This document shows positions 56,802-64,000 of a stretch of 64,000 bases of DNA, in pieces. A program made the translations under genes and the position numbers. How positions within the stretch are numbered: position 1 is the stretch's first letter; every line of letters starts with the position of its first letter. The notes beneath the pieces were generated by a model, which made no database searches, was not told the origin of the DNA, and saw nothing but the letters and a program-made list of their open reading frames with translations. Source of the stretch: Prochlorococcus sp. AG-442-M23 (GTDB taxonomy: Bacteria; Cyanobacteriota; Cyanobacteriia; PCC-6307; Cyanobiaceae); assembly GCA_003209655.1 (NCBI GenBank), contig QCPW01000003.1, positions 1-64,000 of the forward strand, read 5' to 3'.

Positions 56802-58889
56802 ATGGAAAGTTCAATTTTTAATTGCGGGGAATTACCAGAATTTCAAAAATTCACTTCAGATAAAATTAATCAAGAATTTCCAAGAATAATAGAGAAAATA
56901 AATCTAGATTTCAAAAATATTGAAAGGTTTTTATCTAATTACTCGAACCATGAAATTTTAGAATGGGACAAGGTTATCAATCCACTTAATGAAGTCAATG
57001 AGATTCTCAGGTGGAGTTGGGGGGTTATAAGGCATCTAAATGGAGTAAAAAATTCTGAAAGCTTAAGAGAAATTTATTCAAAGTTTTTACCTGAAATTAT
57101 TAATTTAAATAATAATTTTGGACAAAGTAAAGTTATTTATAATGCTTTAGTAAAGCTTAGAGAAACAAACAATTTTGATCAAATAAGAAATAGAATATTA
57201 GATAAAGAAATCCTCGAAATGGAACATAGAGGTATTTCATTAAATATGGATGACCAGAAAGAATTTAATATTATTTCAGAAAAACTTGGGAAACTTTCTA
57301 CAAATTTCAGCAATAATGTTTTAGATGCAACTAATTCATGGTTTTTAATTTTAAATGATAAATCTCAGATAGATGGGCTACCGGAGAGGGTTTTAGAATT
57401 AATGTCTATATCAGCTCATGAATACTTAAAAAAAGACGGAGAAGCTGACGCAAAAAATGGTCCTTGGAAATTAAGTTTAGATATTCCCAGTTATACAGCG
57501 TTTATGACATATGCTAAAAATCGTAATTTAAGAGAAAGATTATATAAAGCTTTTGTGAGCAGAGCTTCTGATGGTGAAAAAAATAACTCACAGATTATTG
57601 AAGAGATAATATCTCTTAGGACTAAACAAGCTAAGCTTCTTGGTTATGAAAGTTGGGCAGAATTAAGTCTTTCAACAAAAATGGCTAAGGAAATTAAAAA
57701 TGTAGAAAAACTTTTAGAGGAGTTAAGAGAGCCTGCTTTTAAAAAAGCCAAAAATGAGTTAGACATACTTAATAAGTTTTCTAAGGAAAATGGATTTCCA
57801 AAATCCGCAACCCTTCAACCTTGGGATATCAGCTATTGGTCTGAGCTTTTAAGGAAGGAAAAACTTAATTTAGATCAAGAATCACTTAGGCCGTGGTTCC
57901 CCCTCGATGATGTTTTAAAAGGACTTTTTAATCTTAGTGAAAAGCTCTTCGAAATTAAAGTAATTGAAGCCAGTAATAAAGCTCCCATATGGAACGAAGA
58001 CGTTTTATTTTTTAATATTCTAAATAAAGATGATGAGAGAATAGCTTCATTCTATCTCGACCCTTACTCACGCCCTGAGTCAAAAAGAGGCGGTGCATGG
58101 ATGGATGAATGCCTTAACAAAAATAATATTGGTAGAAACACATTACCTGTTGCCTATTTAGTTTGTAATCAAACTCCGCCATCAAAAGACAAACCAAGTT
58201 TGATGAGTTTTGATGAAGTTCAAACTCTTTTCCACGAATTTGGGCATGGTCTGCAACATATGCTTACCACTGTAAATTTTCCACAAGCAGCAGGTATTAA
58301 TAACGTTGAATGGGATGCTGTTGAACTTCCTAGTCAATTCATGGAAAACTGGTGTTTTCACAAAAACACCTTATTAAATATTGCAAGGCATTATGAAACA
58401 GGGGAAAGCTTATCTGATGAGAATTTCGAAAAATTAGTAAAGAATAGAACTTTTAATTGTGGGATGGCTACTTTAAGACAACTACATTTTGCAATTACTG
58501 ATATAAGATTACATAGCAATATTAAAAGCAATCATGGTAAAAGTTCTGATGAGATCAGAAAAGAAATTGCCCGACATACAACTGTAATACAACCTATCAA
58601 AGAAGATAAATTCCTTTGCTGTTTCAGTCACATATTTGAAGGAGGTTATTCAGCTGGATATTATTCTTATAAATGGGCTGAGGTTTTAAGTGCCGATGCT
58701 TTTTCTATGTTTGAGGAGGCGGATTTAGGAAATAATCAAAAAATAAAGGAAAATGGTGAGAAATTTAAAAATACAATTTTAAGTTTAGGAGGCAGTTTAC
58801 CTCCTCTAGAGGTATTTAAATTATTCAGAGGGAGAGAACCAAAAACTGACTCTTTAATAAGACATCTGGGTCTATCATCAGCTATGTAA
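56802..58889 (+). CDS. prlC: Oligopeptidase A (M3 zinc peptidase)
   Basis: A 695-residue cytoplasmic metallopeptidase. The zinc site is FHEFGHGLQH (HEFGH begins at residue 478), and the third ligand Glu is in NNVEWDAVELPSQFMENW. The substrate region FEGGYSAGYYSYKWAEVLSADAF closes the C-terminus. It degrades oligopeptides and cleaved signal peptides. It starts 11 bases after ndhD and ends 8 bases inside the convergent lipase-like gene. Confidence 0.92.
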   Translation: MESSIFNCGELPEFQKFTSDKINQEFPRIIEKINLDFKNIERFLSNYSNHEILEWDKVINPLNEVNEILRWSWGVIRHLNGVKNSESLREIYSKFLPEIINLNNNFGQSKVIYNALVKLRETNNFDQIRNRILDKEILEMEHRGISLNMDDQKEFNIISEKLGKLSTNFSNNVLDATNSWFLILNDKSQIDGLPERVLELMSISAHEYLKKDGEADAKNGPWKLSLDIPSYTAFMTYAKNRNLRERLYKAFVSRASDGEKNNSQIIEEIISLRTKQAKLLGYESWAELSLSTKMAKEIKNVEKLLEELREPAFKKAKNELDILNKFSKENGFPKSATLQPWDISYWSELLRKEKLNLDQESLRPWFPLDDVLKGLFNLSEKLFEIKVIEASNKAPIWNEDVLFFNILNKDDERIASFYLDPYSRPESKRGGAWMDECLNKNNIGRNTLPVAYLVCNQTPPSKDKPSLMSFDEVQTLFHEFGHGLQHMLTTVNFPQAAGINNVEWDAVELPSQFMENWCFHKNTLLNIARHYETGESLSDENFEKLVKNRTFNCGMATLRQLHFAITDIRLHSNIKSNHGKSSDEIRKEIARHTTVIQPIKEDKFLCCFSHIFEGGYSAGYYSYKWAEVLSADAFSMFEEADLGNNQKIKENGEKFKNTILSLGGSLPPLEVFKLFRGREPKTDSLIRHLGLSSAM

Positions 58890-59475
58890 GAAGTTCCTTT
58901 ATGATTCTTTCGACAGAAACTGAATTCCTAACTAAATTTTTATGTTTATAGACTTTTAATGATATTTTTTCTCCCGCATTCATATAAGCTCTCCATCCTG
59001 GGAAAACCATTAGGTCCCAATAAGTAAAAAAACTAATACAATTGATACCATTAAGAAGATAATCGTAATTAGAAAGTTCTCTTAATACACTACTATTTAT
59101 TTTCATTTCAGATATTCCTTTAAAGGGATATTGAGGTATTAATTGAGAAGCAAGCGTTCCTTTATGAGGCGAACCAACAGTTATAAATCTTTTAGTTCTT
59201 TTATAACCTTTAAATTTTTTTATCCAATACCTACCAATTATTCCTCCCATAGAGAATCCTAAAATATCTATTTCTTTTTCCAAACCATATTTCTGCAAAA
59301 TTAATTCATTTAATAAATAAGTTAAATCAATAATAGAAGTCATTCCGTAAGAATGATTAAGAGTTGGAGCAAAATATTCAATCCCAATATCATCAAGTTT
59401 TGAGGTCATAGAAGAAAAAATACTTGCAGTATTCCAAAGACCATGAATCAATATAATGGGATTTCTTTTTTCCAA
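58882..59475 (-). CDS. Alpha/beta hydrolase, lipase-like
   Basis: A 197-residue soluble enzyme of lipase class 2 form. The oxyanion strand is IILIHGLWNTASIF, the nucleophile elbow is LGFSMGGIIGRYW (Ser), an Asp in FFTYWDLMVFPG and a His in KHKNLV complete a likely triad. The size is small, as in cyanobacterial lipase-like proteins of unknown substrate. It starts 9 bases after folB and ends inside the 3' end of prlC. Confidence 0.78.
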   Translation of the reverse strand: MEKRNPIILIHGLWNTASIFSSMTSKLDDIGIEYFAPTLNHSYGMTSIIDLTYLLNELILQKYGLEKEIDILGFSMGGIIGRYWIKKFKGYKRTKRFITVGSPHKGTLASQLIPQYPFKGISEMKINSSVLRELSNYDYLLNGINCISFFTYWDLMVFPGWRAYMNAGEKISLKVYKHKNLVRNSVSVERIIKELLT

Positions 59476-59484
59476 AACTTTTTC

Positions 59485-59859
59485 TTAATTTTCAAGAATT
59501 CTTACAATTGAAACCTTCCCATCAAAACCCTTAATTGGAGGATTACATTTTGTCAAAATAATTTTAATTTTAGAAAGCTTAAATTCCTCATCAATAATTT
59601 CTAAAATTGCATTCGAGTATTTTTCGATTGTCAAACAATATATTTTCATTGCTTGATCTTTCAAGATTTCAACTAATTTTGAATAGTCAACTGTTTTTTC
59701 TAAATCATCATTTGCAGTACACTTTTCAAAATCAGTCCACAAAAATATATCCAAACTAAATAATTGTCCTAATTGCCTTTCTTCATCAAGAACGCCAACT
59801 CTAGCCCAAAGTTTAATATTTTCAATTTTTATGAATGTTTCCATTTTCAAGAACTTCAA
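59485..59859 (-). CDS. folB: Dihydroneopterin aldolase
   Basis: A protein of up to 124 residues from the ATG at 59859; an internal ATG (59844, METFIKIENI) gives 119, the usual FolB length, so that may be the real start. VGVLDEERQLGQLFSLDIFLW, VDYSKLVEILKD, TIEKYSNAI and the Lys in KCNPPIKGFDG mark the tunnel-fold enzyme. It makes hydroxymethyldihydropterin for folate. Its start overlaps the proA stop by 4 bases. Confidence 0.85.
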   Translation of the reverse strand: MKFLKMETFIKIENIKLWARVGVLDEERQLGQLFSLDIFLWTDFEKCTANDDLEKTVDYSKLVEILKDQAMKIYCLTIEKYSNAILEIIDEEFKLSKIKIILTKCNPPIKGFDGKVSIVRILEN

Positions 59860-61166
59860 AGATCTTTGTGAGTATAAATGTCCTTTCCAGATGAAAAATC
59901 ATCAACTATATTGCCATCACCTTTTAAAAAATATTTATACGTAACCAAACCTTCTAAGCCAACAGGTCCTCTTGGAGGGAGAGTTTGAGTAGATATCCCA
60001 ACTTCAGCTCCAAATCCATATCTAAACCCATCAGCAAACCTTGTAGAACAATTATGAAAAACACCCGCACTATCAACTACGCTCATGAATTTATTAGCAG
60101 TAATTAAATTTTCAGTAATTATTCCATCTGTGTGTTTTGAACTAAATTCTTGAATATGAGTAATTGCATCATCAATATCATCAACAATTTTTATAGATAA
60201 AATTAAATCTAAATATTCAGTTTGCCAATCTTCTAAACTTGCCTCATATTGTAACCCTAATTCAACAGATCTTTTATCTCCTATTAATTTAACATCGTTA
60301 GAATTAAATAGAGGTATTGCTTTTTCAAGAAAGGCTGGTGCAATATCTTTATGCAACAATAAAGTTTCAATGGCATTACATGCTGCAGGATATTGAATTT
60401 TACTATCTAGAGCCACTGATAAAGCCATCTCAAGATTTGCCTCATTATCTATAAACAAATGACAAATTCCATCAGCATGGCCCAGAACAGGAATTCTTGT
60501 ATTCTCTTGAATAAATTTAACTAATTCATTACTTCCTCTTGGAATTATTAAATTAATATATTTCTCAAGATTTAACATCGACATACTATCTTTTCTACTT
60601 GTAAGTAAGCATATTGCATTATTATCAAGACCTGATTCACACAAACCCTTTTGTAATGCATTGACTATTGAAATATTTGTTAAATTTGCTTCACTACCAC
60701 CCTTTAGCATTACTCCATTTCCTGATCTTATTGCTAAAGAACTAATCTGCATAACAGCATCAGGTCTAGATTCAAAAATGACCCCTAGTACACCTATAGG
60801 TACAGTTTTTCTTTCTAGGATAAGTCCCTTGGAAAGCTCCCGTTTGATTTGGATTTGATTTACCGGATCAGCCAAGTCGCCAACTTTCCTTACTCCTCTA
60901 ATCGCTGAATTTAATTTTTCTTCTGATAGCTTTAATCTAGAAAGTAAAGCCTTTGAAATACCTTTCTTTTCTGCTCTTATATAATCGTCATTATTAGCCT
61001 CTAAAATTTCTTTAGTATTTTTTTCTAGATAATCAGCCATAAAATTTAAGGCTTTAATTCTAATGTGATTTTCAGCTTGACTTATTTTTATTGATGCCAA
61101 ACGAACTTGATCAGCTTTTTCTAAAAGATCATTCCCTGGTTGAGGCACTTCAAAGATATTGGCCAT
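59856..61166 (-). CDS. proA: Gamma-glutamyl phosphate reductase
   Basis: A 436-residue enzyme of the aldehyde-dehydrogenase fold, normal length. It has KTVPIGVLGVIFESRPDA, NGVMLKGGSEA, VPVLGHADGICHLF-like IPVLGHADGICHLF, the catalytic Cys in KIQYPAACNAIETLL, and the ending GPVGLEGLVTYKYFLKGDG. It reduces glutamyl phosphate toward proline. It is first of the minus-strand proA-folB-lipase run. Confidence 0.95.
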   Translation of the reverse strand: MANIFEVPQPGNDLLEKADQVRLASIKISQAENHIRIKALNFMADYLEKNTKEILEANNDDYIRAEKKGISKALLSRLKLSEEKLNSAIRGVRKVGDLADPVNQIQIKRELSKGLILERKTVPIGVLGVIFESRPDAVMQISSLAIRSGNGVMLKGGSEANLTNISIVNALQKGLCESGLDNNAICLLTSRKDSMSMLNLEKYINLIIPRGSNELVKFIQENTRIPVLGHADGICHLFIDNEANLEMALSVALDSKIQYPAACNAIETLLLHKDIAPAFLEKAIPLFNSNDVKLIGDKRSVELGLQYEASLEDWQTEYLDLILSIKIVDDIDDAITHIQEFSSKHTDGIITENLITANKFMSVVDSAGVFHNCSTRFADGFRYGFGAEVGISTQTLPPRGPVGLEGLVTYKYFLKGDGNIVDDFSSGKDIYTHKDL

Positions 61167-61232
61167 AATAATTTTTAATTAATTTAATAATAATTCAAAT
61201 TTATACTTCTTTAATCTAACTTTTTTATTGAC

Positions 61233-64000
61233 TTAATATCTAAAAAATAATTGAACTTGACTTTTCCAATCCCCATTAGAATTATAAGAACCTAATAATT
61301 CTAAGTTTGGATTCGCCTGAAAAGTCAAAATTCCCAGAGGTGATAGATCATCTCTACCTGGAACGGTTTGAAAGGCAAAATTTATTGCATCAGTAATATC
61401 AAGTCCTAGTTCAGCTACCCAAGCTTGAGAAGATAATTCTTCACTACCAGATGATTGTCCATCATTTTCTATATCTAAATTCTCATTGGAAAAAATATTA
61501 TTTAAAGAATCATTATTTTCTATTAAGGCTGGATATAGAGACAACTGAAGCCTTTCACTTAAAGCATTCGCATTATTAAATTGAGAAATAAATGCCCTAT
61601 TTATTAAATTTGCCGAATTACCTCCAATCAAACCAATAATTTGAGATCTGTTATAACTTGGCGTACTTCTTAATTGGATTTTCTTATTTTCATCCTCAAA
61701 AGATAATTGATCTAAAAATCCTTCGTAAGAAGCTTCAATTTTGATAAGCCTTGTATTGCCAATTCCAAATGCCCCAAAACCAGGTGAAGTTAAATCCATA
61801 TCAAAATCATCTGAGATGTTTGAATCCTGATTATTTTCTCTTATTGGTATTATGGAGTCTGGAACTTTGCTTACTAGAGAAAAATTAATAAATGGAACTA
61901 CACCACTTCTCGATGCAAATAAAATATAGTTATCTTTATTTTTATTCAGCTTAAAAGGGGTAGTATATAAATTCGCTCTGCCTTTTTCAAGATAAATAAG
62001 ACCCCTAGCATTTAAATCTTTTCCTACACCTCCATTAATATTAAGGTCTAATTTGGTATCTAAATAAGCTTGAACTATTTCTGAATATTGAAGTTTAAAA
62101 TTTGGTCCAAGTTTTAATTTAAGATTATCAAAACTCAAATTATCTAAATAATTTGGCAAGGTTTCTCCTAAAAGAACAGAATCCAAAATTGTTTCATTGG
62201 AAATTATTTCAATATTCTTATTCTTATTCCAATAGAGTTCTGGCCAATCCTTTTTATATTTTTTAGGTTTAATCTTATTATCTATTTTATTATTTTGATT
62301 GGTATTATTAAAATTAATAAATCCATTGTTAAGGGATAGATTACCTCCTAAAACTGGATTTTCAAATGATCCACCTAAATTTATATCTGAATCTACTAAA
62401 AATTTAAAATTATCTGACCTTACAGTAAATTTATTCGCTATCAAATTAATTTCTGACTTTCCATATTTACTCTTACTATAAAAAGGCAAAGAACCTTCTA
62501 TAAAAATATTTCCAGAATCTTCAGTATTTGCTTTTAAATTTTTGATTTCTAAATAATCAAAATCAAAAATTATCAAGCTATTAATATCTTTTATTATATT
62601 GCTATAAAAATCAATTTCAGAATTCTTAATTACAAGAAATCCATTTAATATAGGTTTATTAATAGTACCTTTTATTAACATTCTAAGGTTCACGTCGCCT
62701 TCTTTAAAGGTAAAGTATTGATCAGTAAAAATATCGATCAACTCAATAAATTTGCCATTACCAATCAACCTTAGATCTAAATCATCTGATCTATTTGTAG
62801 GTATTGTGCCTTCAATATTAATTGGTATTTCTGAATCATTGATAATAAAGGAAAAATCAATATCGAAAATAGAGTTTTTAAATTCAACAAATCCTTTATC
62901 AAATAATATTTTATTACTTTTTATAAATGAATTATTGGAATAAATTTCACTCAAAAAAGATTTTGTATCAAGATTATAAAATAAATTAATATCCAAACCT
63001 CCAAGAAAATCTCTTGGTCTTTTTAAAAAGATATTTGCAAGACTTAATGGTAATTTTTTAATTTTTAAAGAACCATCACCTTTTAATAATCCCCCTTCTA
63101 AATCTATAGAAAATTCCTCTTTGTTATTTTTGTTATCGTCTCTAGAGACATCAAGAAAGCCATTTAATTTTGCATTTAATTTATAGTTAGGTGGGCCATC
63201 GCCAGAAATAGTTATTTTTGCATTATATCTACTGCTAAATTTGTTTAAATATTTTTGAAGGTTAAATTTTTCATCTAGTGCACTATTATTTTCATTAAAG
63301 TTATTTATAAAATCAATCTTTTCTTTAAACGAATTATTGTCTTTATTAATTTCTAAATCATTTAATATATTGGGCTTACTTGTAGGTTCTACTTTTTTAT
63401 TATCAAAATTAAAAATCTCAAAAGCGGTAAGGATTGACCAGCTGGTACTTATATCATTAAAATCTAAATTGATTATATTATTGTTATTTGAGTTATATTC
63501 AACATCAATCATTCCTCCATCCATTGGATAAAGTGATGAATTGACATAAAAATTTTTATTTTGGAAGTTAAAATCAAATATAGAATTTGCTAACTTTATA
63601 TTTCTATATTTTCCTAAACTCCAAGCTAGTCTTCCATCAAAGTATGACTGATCTGAGGATATAGATCCAGAACCATTAATTATTCCGTTAATTCTATCAA
63701 ATTGATTATTTCTTAAAGATAATTCAAGTTCATCAATAGGGAAATTATAAGCACTCCAAATATAACTTTTATCATCCCTAGATACACTTAAACTCCCTTT
63801 ATTAGAGTTAAAGACTCTACTAAAAGTTACGCTATCTAATTTAAACTGAGAGTTTAACTTTACTGAGAGAAATGAAGGGATAGGAGAATATCTATTTTTC
63901 ATATTTAAAAGAAATTCTTCATTTTCATTTTTAATCTCGCCCTCCCATATTTCTCTTATACGAATACCTTTGAAATGTGGATAATCAACATTAAAATTTA
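61233..64000 (-). CDS. tamB: TamB-like (DUF490) translocation and assembly protein, 5' truncated by window edge
   Basis: The frame is open from 63902 to the window end without an upstream stop, so the visible 889-residue frame is not the start; about 922 residues lie in the window. The protein is Asn/Lys-rich, made of beta strands with alternating polarity, as in the beta-groove of TamB/AsmA-like proteins. The C-terminus holds the conserved domain: LGLDITDAINFAFQTVPGRDD, LTFQANPNLELLGSYNS and a final aromatic strand VQLFFRY. It probably helps outer-membrane protein or lipid transfer. The cyanobacterial homologues are very long. Confidence 0.82.
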   Translation of the reverse strand, partial: NFNVDYPHFKGIRIREIWEGEIKNENEEFLLNMKNRYSPIPSFLSVKLNSQFKLDSVTFSRVFNSNKGSLSVSRDDKSYIWSAYNFPIDELELSLRNNQFDRINGIINGSGSISSDQSYFDGRLAWSLGKYRNIKLANSIFDFNFQNKNFYVNSSLYPMDGGMIDVEYNSNNNNIINLDFNDISTSWSILTAFEIFNFDNKKVEPTSKPNILNDLEINKDNNSFKEKIDFINNFNENNSALDEKFNLQKYLNKFSSRYNAKITISGDGPPNYKLNAKLNGFLDVSRDDNKNNKEEFSIDLEGGLLKGDGSLKIKKLPLSLANIFLKRPRDFLGGLDINLFYNLDTKSFLSEIYSNNSFIKSNKILFDKGFVEFKNSIFDIDFSFIINDSEIPINIEGTIPTNRSDDLDLRLIGNGKFIELIDIFTDQYFTFKEGDVNLRMLIKGTINKPILNGFLVIKNSEIDFYSNIIKDINSLIIFDFDYLEIKNLKANTEDSGNIFIEGSLPFYSKSKYGKSEINLIANKFTVRSDNFKFLVDSDINLGGSFENPVLGGNLSLNNGFINFNNTNQNNKIDNKIKPKKYKKDWPELYWNKNKNIEIISNETILDSVLLGETLPNYLDNLSFDNLKLKLGPNFKLQYSEIVQAYLDTKLDLNINGGVGKDLNARGLIYLEKGRANLYTTPFKLNKNKDNYILFASRSGVVPFINFSLVSKVPDSIIPIRENNQDSNISDDFDMDLTSPGFGAFGIGNTRLIKIEASYEGFLDQLSFEDENKKIQLRSTPSYNRSQIIGLIGGNSANLINRAFISQFNNANALSERLQLSLYPALIENNDSLNNIFSNENLDIENDGQSSGSEELSSQAWVAELGLDITDAINFAFQTVPGRDDLSPLGILTFQANPNLELLGSYNSNGDWKSQVQLFFRY

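Overview
The window looks like the chromosome of a high-light-adapted Prochlorococcus. It is strongly AT-rich, has very short intergenic gaps, and uses AT-rich codons. It carries a Pcb chlorophyll a/b-binding antenna gene (21651..22709), a CrtL-type lycopene cyclase, NDH-1 subunit NdhD, a plastoquinone-type polyprenyl synthase and phylloquinone genes (menB, menD), and I see no phycobilisome gene. Gene content and order match what I remember of the streamlined marine Prochlorococcus backbone. The exact strain cannot be fixed from sequence alone. I saw no rRNA, tRNA, CRISPR array, insertion sequence or integrase.

Layout. 1-6.2 kb holds two FAD oxidoreductases (one cut by the left edge), a long-type CbiX/SirB chelatase with a His-rich tail, and a SulP anion permease. 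6.2-8.5 kb is metY-metA, transsulfuration-independent methionine synthesis through O-acetylhomoserine. 8.5-13.7 kb is the most unusual stretch. It has an uncharacterised 225-residue protein, a dehydrogenase-like gene broken by a G10 tract, a glucosylglycerol-phosphate phosphatase homologue, an ArsS-type radical SAM enzyme and a Fur-family regulator. 13.7-20.1 kb has an isochorismatase-like hydrolase, a small MscS channel, two short-chain dehydrogenases, lycopene cyclase, a membrane-anchored GIY-YIG protein and a glutathione-transferase-like protein. 20.2-25.5 kb holds a GltS-type transporter, pcb with a clear terminator, several small proteins and hisS. 25.6-34.3 kb has a pentad-repeat protein, a DEDD exonuclease, a DUF1350 hydrolase, acs, and a minus-strand run comB-nit-amiC-murI-sds. 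34.4-43.6 kb has aroA, an MnmC-like methyltransferase, glmU, murF, glgA, menB and menD. 43.6-49.7 kb has signal peptidase I, DUF760 and a manganese-type ABC transporter flanked by DUF4336 and DUF697 genes. 49.8-58.9 kb is a long plus-strand run: an RG-rich protein, trpS, thrS, glk, thrB, ndhD, prlC. The right end has a lipase-like protein, folB, proA and the 3' part of a TamB-like gene running off the window.

Most genes are housekeeping: peptidoglycan precursors (murI, murF, glmU, amidase), amino acids (metA, metY, aroA, thrB, proA), aminoacyl-tRNA synthetases (hisS, trpS, thrS), carbon storage (glgA, glk, acs) and photosynthetic cofactors. The points that deserve a second look are the G10 frameshift at 10519..10528, the acetyl-CoA-type residue in MetA, an apparent non-ATG (ATT) start of comB, the phosphatase-ArsS pair, the strict five-residue repeat at 25.6 kb, a GIY-YIG domain fused to membrane helices, and two unlisted small reading frames. 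No single undescribed multi-gene system is demonstrated here; the 9.3-13.2 kb locus is the best candidate.
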